Below are positions 27,301 through 39,300 of a stretch of DNA of 64,000 nt, in pieces. Numbering within the stretch: the stretch's first letter is position 1; each line of letters opens with the position of its first letter. A model generated the notes under the pieces. The model was given only the letters and a program-made list of their open reading frames with translations, searched no databases and was not told where the DNA came from. The stretch comes from Monarcha castaneiventris obscurior. Lineage: Eukaryota > Chordata > Aves > Passeriformes > Monarchidae. Location of the stretch: contig JAMPIT010000510.1 in assembly GCA_026261815.1 (NCBI GenBank), forward strand, positions 16,216,001 to 16,280,000, in the 5' to 3' direction. Position numbers and translations under genes: made by a program.

Positions 27301-30300
27301 GTATTAAACTTAGAATGGTCAATATTCCATGTAATGGCAAACAGATGTGTTTTAAAGCTGCTCTGCTTGTCACCCTTTCTCCTGGGATATTACGGGTTTT
27401 CTGCAGCCCACCCTATGACTGTCAGCCTCCATAGACCCAGAGAGACCTATCAGGATATTAACTTGGGCTAGAGGATACATTTATTTTTTAAGACGGTCTT
27501 GAAAACATTGGATTTTTTTTCTTTTCATCCCAAATAGGAATGTCAAACTTTGAAATATGGAAATCATCCCTAAAATAAGGTGGTTTCCCCCTTTCCCAAC
27601 TTCTCCCAGCTGTTCCTCTGTAAGAACAGACAAAGCCGGCATTTCTAATTGCTGCATTGACCCCTTTTATGTTCTTTTGTATAAGATTTCTCATAGGATC
27701 TTTGTGATTTTATTTTGTACCTTTTGTCATCATTTTACAAATACAAATTGTATGTGTTCATGGTATTTTCACACATATTATGTTTTATTCTAGCTCAAGG
27801 CTATGTGAATCCTTAGAATTCCCACAAAGGACTATGCCCTGCCATTTAATTTTTATTCCTACTGTTTTTATTTTTACATAGGAGACAAAAATGCTCTCAG
27901 GAATATTCTTCTCTACCACTTGACACAAGGAGTTTTCATTGGAAGTGGCTTTGAGCCTGGTGTAACAAATATTCTTAAAACCATCCAAGGAGGCAAACTC
28001 TACTTGAAAACAGTTAAGTATAGAAAATGTCTCCCTGCTACAGCCTTGTAGCAGATATTTGATATTCCACGTCTATCCACATTATAGAATGGCATGCATT
28101 TCTCCAAATATTATAATAGGGTTTGGGGTTACTTTCTAATGTCCCTGATAACTCAGGTTCTCTTTTGATCCTTTACCAGGTGAATGATACTCTTCTGGTT
28201 AATGAACTGAAATCAAGAGAATCTGATCTCATGGCCACAAATGGTGTCATTCATGTCATTGACAAACTCCTATATCCAGCAGGTGAGTATTATTCCATTA
28301 AATTTATACACACTCTCTTAAATCTGTTTACATGCTGTGCAACTGCAACAACTATAAAAAGTTATTAATTTCAAGATACAATTCTTAGGTGGAATTTGAA
28401 ACAGAAAACTTACCTCACTGCTCATTTTGTGCAAGAACCTTGCTTGAAAACTTGCCAAGATTTTGAAATTTTTTGAAAGTATGTGAAAGACAAGACTAGC
28501 TATAGCTTACCTTTTCTGCTGATATGGAATAATATATATTGAGTACACACTTGTGTGAGTGTTTGAGAATGATTGTATCTCCTGATCACTGTAAATGAAA
28601 GTAAAATGCACACAGTTGTATATTTCCTCTCACATGTCCGCTTCTTTTGTCAGAACTGCCCGTTGGAAATGATCAGCTGCTCACAATACTGAAGAAGTTG
28701 ATTAAGTACATTCAAATTAAGGTACTTTTACTTTCTCTTTCAGTAATTATCCCTCTGTCTTTCTGGTAGGGTCTGTGAAACTGAGCACATCATAAGTCAT
28801 AAGTGATTCTCTAGTCCTTTCTTTCTTCAGCAGACAACACATTCAATAGCTCCCAGTTACCCAAATATAATCATGAATGATACCCGGTACTCAATAGTTA
28901 GAATTTAGGTTTTCCAGTGCCAAATAATACTAGAATATTTGCATTTGTACACCTTCAGTACAAACTGGACTAAATCTGCTCTTTGGTTCAATTTATCATT
29001 CTTGGAAAACAAATCACTTATTTGAAAAAAACACTGAGTGACTAAATTCTTATGTCATTAAAACCAGCAGCATCAATAGCCTGTGAAGAAAAGTAGGCAT
29101 TTTTATCTATCTTAGTTATCCTCTTTAGATTACATTTTTCCTCAACAATGAATGAGACAACCTAGACAAATAGCATTAGCTAACTTTTAGCTCAGTGAAG
29201 CAGTGAACCCTGCCCACACTCACTAAGAAAATATAAGGCAAGTGTTACTTCTTTTAAATTTTAAATAAATTGCTTTTCTGTTTTTATAGTTTGTTCGTGA
29301 CAGTACCTTCAAAGAGATTCCACTGACATTTTACAGTAAGTTCATTGTAAATACTTCCAGATGGGTTTGATATTGCTTTTTAGTGTTGCCAATTCCAATT
29401 TGGAATTGTACATCTCTTTTTCAATAAGGAAGAAAGCAATTTCTGGGAAAGTAAGATGTACCAATGAAGAAAAGGAAGAGAAAGACTCAAAGTAGAATGT
29501 TTCTGGCTGCTGTGCTACTGTATTTTTCCATTCCAGATGTGTGACTTGAAAGTAACCCTGAAGTAAGCTGTTCAAACTCTTGGGGTAGGCAAGATACATA
29601 TGGAAAAGATTGTTTTTCAGTTCTTAGCCAAGGTTCAGTGCTTGGTGCATAGCAGAGTTGTATTGTCCCTCTCTAAGACGTAGCATTTTACTGTACTTAT
29701 TCTCCAAGATGCAGCATTGACTGTGCACTGAAATACTTTCTTTTTCATAACTATTTCCAGAGGGACAGAATGTACCTCTTCTGCCTGTTTCCCACATGTG
29801 AAAATATGAGGCTTTTGAGAGACAGTTGTTCAGAATATTTTCTCTTTAGGGAGTAAATGTAAAAAAAAGACCCCTTTAGGTCCCTTGCAGCCTTTCTCAG
29901 GGTTTGCATTTAGTTTCTGAATATAGAGTATGTGTTGAAACAATCTGTTATAAGAACAAAGATCCTGCTCTAATTTTGTGAGGTAATATGAATTTAGAAA
30001 AGTTATTAAATACCTATGAAGTTCTACCCACATTTCACAGTAGAAATGGAAACCATCACATCAGACTTTTGAAAATTGGGAATGGACATACTGAAGTTCA
30101 AAAACCCTTGAACAAATAACTGAATAATTCACCTTGATGGCAAGTTGAACATGAATCAACAGGGCCCAGCAGCCAAAAGAGCCAACCCTGTCCTGGGGTG
30201 CATCAGGGACAGCATCATCAACCAGGCAAGGGAGGGGATTGTCCCACTCTGCTCTGCTCTGCTCTGGGGCAGCCTCACCTCAAGTGCTGGAGGCAGTTTT

Positions 30301-33300
30301 GGGAGGCAGTTTTGGGCCCAGTGTCCAAATGAGAGTGACCAACATGGTGAAAGGTGTTGAGGTCAAGACTTATGAGGAGCTGATGAGGTCACTTGGCTTG
30401 TTCATTTTGGATAAGGGAAGGCTGAGGGGTGACCTCATTTCTAAGCAGTGACCCCACTGCTGCCTATGCCTTCCCAAGAAGGGCAGTGGAGGGGGTTGTG
30501 ATGGTCTCCTTTATGGTGACTAATGACCAGGACAGGAGGAAATTGAATGAAGCTGCTTTGGGGAAAGTTCAGATTGGATATTAGAAAAAAGGTTCTTCAC
30601 CTAGAGGGTGATTGGTCATGGAACAAGCTCCTCAGGAAACCGGTCACAGCATCAAGCCTGACAGAGTTCAAGAAGCTTCTGGACAACACACTTGGTCATG
30701 TGGCTTAGTATTAAGTAGTCCTTTGAGAAGAAGGAAGATGGATTTGATGATCCCTATGCATGTCTTCCAACTCTAGATATTCTATGATTCTACCTCCCAT
30801 GGCCAGTGAGAATAGCACAAGAATCAATGTCTGTAAAAATGAAGCAAGAGAGATCAGTGTAGACATCAAGAAGGCTACAGCCTTATAATTGGTTAAGTGC
30901 AGGACTAGGAAGGCTGGAATTTTTACCAATGAGGGCTTCTCTACCAGTGAATGGACCTGAGTCAAATAACTATCAGAGGTGTTCAATGAATACTTGAGTC
31001 TGTCCTGGGTGTAGAGGGACAACTTGATCTCCCAAGGTCATATTTTCTGTGATGTTTTATCTATAGTTCTGAAAGCCAGAAGGTTTCCTGTGTTTGCCAG
31101 ATCAGCTCCCTAATGAAAAGGGCAATGCTCAGATATAAGGTGCGTCAGGGAGCTGTGCAAACCTTTGTGTGGGTAATTGTGCGAGCCCTCACTGTTATGT
31201 ACCATGCATCATGGTGGGGCTCGTGATCCACGGGTTTCGTAAGGCTCAAAGGGAAATAGCAATTCAGCAGATTCTGTCTGCAGGTGACCTGAGTGTATCA
31301 CCATTCCATAACCAGAACCAAGGTTCATACTCTAGATCCTTTGGAGCTGCTTCTCCACTCATTAATATCTATGATATGATCCACATCCTTATGAGCAGAC
31401 CAAATCTGACTGATCATTGCCACAAAGGAATTGTAAGAATGGAATGTGCTGTATATTCCATTTTCTGTATTTTCAGAAATTAACATAATTGAAAGCAACG
31501 TCCAGCCTATCATCACAAAGGAAGGTAAATGAGGCCCGTGGTATATATATATTTCTGCATATGTTCATATGCATATTCAGAATATATATTGAGTATATTT
31601 CTTTAATGGGATGTGCTTTGTACCTAGCAACTCCAGGATGCTAAGCACTTTGCTGGAAAAGCAAAGATACAAATATTGCAATTAGAACTGACTGAAACAT
31701 TTTGTATGAAAAGATTACCCACAGTTGTTCTCCCCAAATGAGTTTTCTCCTTTTTCTACAGGCCTTTAAAATTTTTTTAAGTAATTTGTTTTCAAACTAT
31801 TTATTTTACTACCCTTTTTTTCAATTAAGACATTTCCTTTTTTTTAATTAAAAACTGAAGTAGATATATTTCTTATACTTTGAAGAAAAAAAAATTGTTT
31901 CATTTTTCTGTAATTTTCAATCAGTTCTAACTACCAATATCTGTTGAATGCCTGAAAAGGATATCTAGCTAAACATTGCTTTTTAAATTTCTTGAGACAG
32001 AAGCATGACTTAAAGATTAGTACTGGGACTGAAGAGAACAAAATGTGGGGATGGGACTGCTAAAATCACTCGTGATTTATAACTTAACTAAAGCTGATGA
32101 GATCCAGCTTCCCACTGAAATAAAAATGCTGAAAGGGAACTTGTTTGAGCTCAGTTGAGAAAGGCAGTTAGAAATGTCATAGAAAGAATTTTATCCAGAC
32201 TGCTTAATCAGTGTTTCTGGGAGGACTTCCTTCCAGAAGGAGTGACAAATGCTTATTTTGTCAGGAGCTTGACTGCACTTCATCCCATTTAGGATTAGAC
32301 GCCATTCAACATATATGCTGATCTTTGTTGCCTAGTCTCCATCCTTAAATCAGATCCACAGTGCAATATAAATGGGTAGATTATTTCATATGGTAATCCA
32401 TCCAAGCTTTTTTAGAAATCTTCCTTTGGTGAGTGTGAATCACTCTCTGAAAGTACCTGTTCTCTGTCAAACCCAGAGAGAGGGTATATAGCTTAGGTGA
32501 CGTAGAGGATGTTCAGAAGTTGAAAATTAACTGAAACAAAATTGTCTTTTAAAGAAAAAATAAGTTGTCTGAGCACTTGTATAGTCAAATGTAGAACTAT
32601 ATTTTATTCACCAAATAGAACAAAAATAACTTTAGAAGTTAGTGAGTATTGAAGGGCTACTCCTTTCCACTTCCAGTACAGTATTTCTGCTTTGGGACAC
32701 ATTCCAGGGAGGGATCTCTGGCCAGGGAAGCCTTTCTGCTGATGATTGATTCAGATAGACCCAATAAAATGGCCCTTCTGATCTTTCTCAGTAATAGTAG
32801 CAACTGGCAGATCCCATCAGAACCACATAAACCCACAAGTGTCTGTAGATAAATGCTGGCAAAGTTACATGTTACTTTTTTGTCAGGAAGTTCAAGCAGA
32901 TCATGATGGGAAGGAGACTTCCATAAAAATAAAAAAAAAAAAAAAGAAAAAGGAAAAAAAAAAGAAAAAAAAATTACACCTCTCCTCACCAAGTTTAGAG
33001 GGGGATGTGTGCCTTTTCCCTTCTCATTGTTTTCTACTTGTGCTGTGTTTCCATTGCTCATCCATAGTCATGTATGGAATCTAAAAGATTAAATAGATGT
33101 AAAGAATCAAATTTTTCTGAAACCCAAATCTTTACAGATTAAATATTCAAAGGACTGAACCAGACAATATAGCTGGCTATGCATTCACTTTTTGGTTTGC
33201 ATACACCTGTTGTGTCAATCACATGAAAAGGTACAGTTATTGAGAAATGTAAAAATAATTTACAAACATTCATAAATACACCTTTTACATTAATTCATTT

Positions 33301-36300
33301 ATATTCATCACTTGTATCAGTGTAAATTGGTATTTAATGGATTCTCAACATGCAAAAAATTCCCCTAAGTTTAAAACAGAAACAAGGGAATGAATCTTCT
33401 AAAATGGTTTCTTTAAAATATTTATAAATGTTTTTCATCCAGACCTGTTAGAAAATAAAAGAAGTGATGGCTTGTTCAGCTGTTTAGAACTCAGAGTAGA
33501 TAAACAGAGGTCTATAATAACAGGGAATCTTTATGATCCCATCATATCATCTCATCTGCAGCAAATAAATAAATAATTTACCTCTAAATTCTAATTTATG
33601 CCATCATTTGGTATTGCAACGGAAAAAAAAGTGTGTTTTTGTTTTTTTCTATTGAACTTAGCCTAAACTGACTGTTTTCAACAGTTAACATGAGGCACAT
33701 ATTTAAAAGCTGTTGTTAAATCCTGATCAGTAATTATGGGAAAAAAAACCCCAATGCACAATCGACTTCTACAAAAATTCATATAAAGATATTTAAGGGA
33801 TTTTTAAGGAAAGTAAAAAAGATGTATTATGCTAAGTCTGTCACTGAATAAGGAATAAAGAAAGTTTTTTTTACAGCAGCTTCTTAAGTAGAAGGAGTGC
33901 CATAACACTCATTAGAGAAGAACCATATTATCACTGCTAATTGATGGTATGTTCCTGATTTATCTAGCAACTCCTGCTTTAGCATGTCAGACAGAGATAC
34001 ATTTGGATCAGTGTAATCAACATGACTTCACTCATGATAATAATAGCCAGTAATGCTGATAAATATCCTTACAGCTATGCCAGCTGATCTCAGAAGTTTG
34101 CTTTTTGGCTTTTTTTTTAAGCTACACAATGACTGACCAAGTCTTAAATACAAAGGAAAAATAAAAACCACATAAAAAACCTCAAAGCAAAAAATAAAAG
34201 AAACTCCAAAACAACAATTAAAATGACCTTCAAAACAACAAAGAATAAAAGTAATTAAAAGAAGTAAAGGTCTCACTATGTAGATTGCATTCTGATCACC
34301 ATGCAATAGCTATGAGATACCTGCAAAGATAGCCTTCTTACCAATATATATAGAAAAAGACCTCCTTTCTGCAGCTGAGGATCTGTTTTATTGCCCAAAA
34401 CTTGTCAAAAACTGTTAAAATTATCATATACACAAATTTAAAAAAAAAATTATAGAGAGTAACTGTACAATAGTATCTATATTTAAGATCACGTGTGAGA
34501 AAACACAATATTGTACAAGATTGTCACAAATAAGCTCTCAGATTTAAATAGCCCTCTAGACCAATCACCTGGTTTATCTAGAGCAGGGGGAGAAAATGCA
34601 AGCTTCATCTCACCCCCATGGAATACTATTAATATTTTATGACTATTTGTAACATGTTGTTTTTTTCCTATGTCACAGACCCATCTATCACACAGCTCAC
34701 TAAATTAATTGAAGGGGAACCTGAGTTCAAAATAGTCAGGGAAGGGGAGACAATAACTAAAGTGATTCATGGAGGTTGGTATGCTTTCAGCAACTCAATT
34801 TGTATTAGCTTAAACTTGAAGCATTCATTATTCCCTGTCAGTTTCTACTTTATCTAGGTGATTCATGTTAGACAGCTGTTCTGTTTTTAACAAAACCTTT
34901 GTGAAGTGCTGTAATTTTATTGCATCATTTATTTTTAAATTTTTATGCATTTCAAAATATAGGGTATTTTTCCTTAGTTGTGTTCCATTGCTATAGACAA
35001 GACAGCTTTAGAAATACTCTCCATGCTGACATAACATATGTCTCAGTTAAGAATTATTTGCTCATTGTTGTCCTGCTATCAGAATTAGTTCCTGGTCTCT
35101 GAATGTTTTTATTATTCATAAGATCTTCTATGGTATTTCCTTGTATGCTTCAGTCAGTTTCCACATCTCAAAAAGAACACTTGAAAGTTCATTAATGATT
35201 AATATCTTCAATTTAAAAATCCTTGTAGAACCTGTTATTAAAACATACACCAAAATCATTGATGGACGACCTGTGGAAGTGACAGAGAAAAAAGTAACAG
35301 AAGAAAGAATTATTCAAGGTAAATTAAGCTGCGATACTAATTCTTAGTAAAGTCCAAATTTACAAACAAAAGTAACACATCTTCAGTTCTGTCCTAGGGC
35401 CTAAACTGCATTTCGTTGACAGATTAATTTTCCCTAATGCTTCCCACTGTCTCTGTAAGGCTGAAAAACTGGCCATGTGTCCTACACACATATGCAGAAA
35501 TGGCAACAATACTTTAACAGCATGCAAAATTATGAATATTTGTCTTCTTTTTTTGGTTTTTATTTTCATGTATTAGCTAAGTGTCTGCTTTTGCAAACTT
35601 CTTGCAACCATTTCACAGTGAGACTGCTTTTATTGTGTTTTTGTCCTCTGTCTTGCTTTAGAAGGAAAACTTTCTTTTCCCTGAACTTCTGGATTATATA
35701 CATCCAGGAAGGTTCATTTTACAAAACACAGATATTTAATGTGTAGATGCCTACTTTTGCATTTTGTCCCAGGCTCTCTGGACAGCCATTTCAGGAAAAG
35801 ATCTCTATTTCTCTGTAAGGTGGGGACTTGATCTGACATCCACAGGTTTGACACTTGGATACAGCTAATGTGAGAGAAAATTAATGTGCATCTTCATCCC
35901 TTGATTTACTGACACGAAAGCTCCCAGATTCTTTGGCCAAATTCAGTTGTATTTGACCTATTACAGAGATATTTCTTGAAGCATCCTAGAAATTTATGAG
36001 TGGAGTGAGGCGTATTTAAGCATAGTAGGTGCTATATGGAGTTCTTTATTGACACTTTTTGATCACCTTGCTTAAATATCAGTTTGAATGCTGCCATTAA
36101 AATTCTGTCTGCCAGAGAGCTTGCAAGGAAAAGACACTGTTATAACAAGACATTGAATTAGCTGTAAGTCTTAATATTCAGTTTATTTAGAAAATATTGA
36201 AATTCAACTGATGTCACTTGAGCAAGACAGAAATAAACAACCGTGCTTAAGTTATTATCATACAACCTGTTGCTACAGTGAAATAACTGAATGAAAGGCA

Positions 36301-39300
36301 TTAGTGGTTTCTGAATGAACCTGGGACTATTTTCTGGGAAAAAAAAAAAATTGAGGAGATGAATAAAATATAATTTTCTCAATTCTTGGATTCAAGTTTC
36401 ACTAATATGAAATGGCACATATAATGTAAAATGCCAGAATTTCAGAGCTGATATCTCCTTATTTTTAACCTGTAGAAACTGATAAGGAATCTCAAATATT
36501 AAGCTTTCAAATGAATCATAGCAGTTATAAAAGCAAAAATGTCTACTTGCAACAGTCAATAAAGACTAATCATGAGACTTCAGAAATATCTGATCTATGA
36601 CCTAATACAACAGTGTCTAAAATTGTGTCTAAGAATGTAAGCAGGTAATTACTCTAATTATGATAAATTTGCCTAATTACTTTCAAGAACAGTTTTAACT
36701 ACTGTTTTTAATGCTCTTTCAGTTTAATTTGGGAACTGGTAAAAAAAAGTGTTACAGTATAAGCAGATTACATAATGCTAACCATGGAGTCACCACATGT
36801 AATAAACAGGAAAAAATAATTTAAAGGACAGACCTGGTATATCCGATAAAAGCCACTATCTTATAAACTTTTTTCCAGGTCCTGAAATAAAATATACAAG
36901 AATTACTGCAGGGGATCCAGACAATGAAGAGAAGTTAAAGAAAATCCTTGAAGAAGGTTAGTATGCTTGTTTTATTTAATTTCTTTAATACATACATATC
37001 GCTCTCTATATAACTTAAGTAATTACTGAATGAATATTCCATGTTTTAAAAAAACGATGCTCATACTGCTAAATCTTGAACGGAGATTAAACCTCAGAAC
37101 CATCCAAATGTAATGTTCTGGTTTGAGTCCTTGATCTTCACATTTCAGTCAGCTCTAGAGTTGAGGCTGCCTGGGTCTTTTATATAGTATGCTATGTTTG
37201 TCATAAAATATGGTGTTTCCAGTGTTTATGTGGAATTTGGTATCATAACAGATGAATTTTAAAATTCAGAACAATGTTATTAATTCAGTAATATGCTCTT
37301 GTGGCATTTCAAAATGTTTTCTGTAAATCAATTTTTTTGCCATAACCTGTATCCTATCAGAGGTTACCAAGGTGACCAAATTTATTGAAGGTGATGGTCA
37401 TTTACTGGAAGATGAAGAAATCAAAAGACTTCTGCAGGGAGGTAATTCAGTGTATTATAACTAACATTTTTGCAACAGGTTATGATAACTGAAACTCCTC
37501 TCAGATATGTTGAACTCAACATTTTAAAGACTGACTTAGTAGAAGTGGAACTTTAATGGAAAAAAAACCAGAATACTCTATTCTAGCGCCACATATCTGT
37601 GAAATGGAAATAAGTACCAAAGTTGGAGTTATCAATTTTTTTAATGACATTGATCACAGAAAAAAAAAATATTTGTGTTTTTTCAGTCTTTAAAAAGTTA
37701 CCTAATTAAAACTCAGGGGAGCAATGAAGATTTATTCCTCTTTTTTTTCAGTAAATTTAAATCTGTGAAAAACACTTATGAAATGGAACATACTGTAACA
37801 GGCCAAATTCATCTTACTTATCAGTTCTTCATAAATGAATGTTCATTGCCCTCGAGTTAATAATTAAAGGCATGTTTAACATCCTTCTTTAAATGCTTAC
37901 AGGTGATGGATATCAAGGAATTAACTTTAATTCTCTTCAAATACAGCATTACAAGGAATGGTTTTCTTTCCTTCTTGCTCTCTTAATTCTAACAGTTTTG
38001 GCAGTATATAACCAGTAGCTGTAGAAAACTAGTAAAAGAACTTCTGCTTATGAAATTAATCTTTATCTATGAATTTGGAATGTTCCCTGCTTAATGTAGA
38101 TTAGAAAAACTATCTATAATAGCAACGGGGAATAAAAAAGGAATTTAAGTGACATGATTTTTTGTAAATGTTAGTTTAAACCTCAGTCAGAAGCTCAAAA
38201 ATATGGATGGATGCTTCTCTTGAGATAAATTGAATGAATCCATTTCATTTTATGTTCACTTTTTAGTAAGTTACAAAGTTGTATACCAGTAAAGTAACTT
38301 ACAGCCCCATTTAGTTCAAAAAACTAAATCTCGTAGTTTTTCAAAAACACTGTTCTGTGGATGTGACTTAAACTTCAGTCAAGTAAAAAATTTTCTGATG
38401 GCTGAACAGGTGAACAGCTGTCGGCCAAACTTAAACATGCTAGTGGATAACACAGCTAGTCTAAGAGAAAAGCCAAGACATGGCTATGAGTCCTGTTGAC
38501 TGTAATTCTTTGCTCTGTTTTAAACATCTGAACCTTAGTTTTACAGACCTAAGCCAGAATTCGCCTATATTATTGGTCAGAAACCTAAACTTCCAGAGGA
38601 TTCTTCATTTTATCCTAAGTATCCCAGCTACATGAAAAGATTTGCTCTCTGGAGATGCCTATTTCTGGATTGACTATTTAAAAGAAAAGCTGGAAAATGA
38701 AAAAATGCAGCAAGAAAATCCCTCCATATACTGCACTATGTTCTACTGGCTTAAACCAGGAAACAATGAGCAGGATCAAACTTTATCTGTAGAACTGTTC
38801 AAAACTGACAGGTCTGATGCCAGAATCTAACAATTATGTAATCACCTTCAGATACAGAGATATACAATTAAATAGACATAATCTGCAGAGATACATCTTA
38901 GAGCACATAGGTGTATGGAAAAGAGATAGTTTCTCTGTAGGAAATTTGAAAAAGACAACATCATCTCTTGAATTCTTGTTGTTTTCCTTGCTATTATATG
39001 TTAGTTTGCATAAGCATCCTGCTTTACAGAATGGACCAAATAGACAGATTTGTCTTTTGCTTTAATTTGATTTCTCTCTATCTTTTCCATGATTTATCCA
39101 GTCAGTTACCCTTGGCTGCCATGATAATACCTTCCCAGACATTTAGGCAATAAAAGCAGATACACATGCTGCTTTAGATTTTTGTTGGTGATAATGGTGA
39201 TAATGCTTTATGGCCCCCTTGTCTACCTAAAATTATTTTTTACTGGGAATTTCCTAATCATTTAAATTTAAGTACAATCACAAACAAATGTATTATCACT

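Noticed and set aside
32657..33084. Open frames with poly-lysine or poly-phenylalanine in intron 17
   Set aside because: Both are products of the A-rich purine tract at 32,926-32,972 read on opposite strands.
33443..33510. Candidate further tail cassette in intron 17 (acceptor CATCCAG, open frame, GT)
   Set aside because: The nearest donors give end phases 2 or 0, not the phase 1 needed, and the peptide lacks the tail repeat core.
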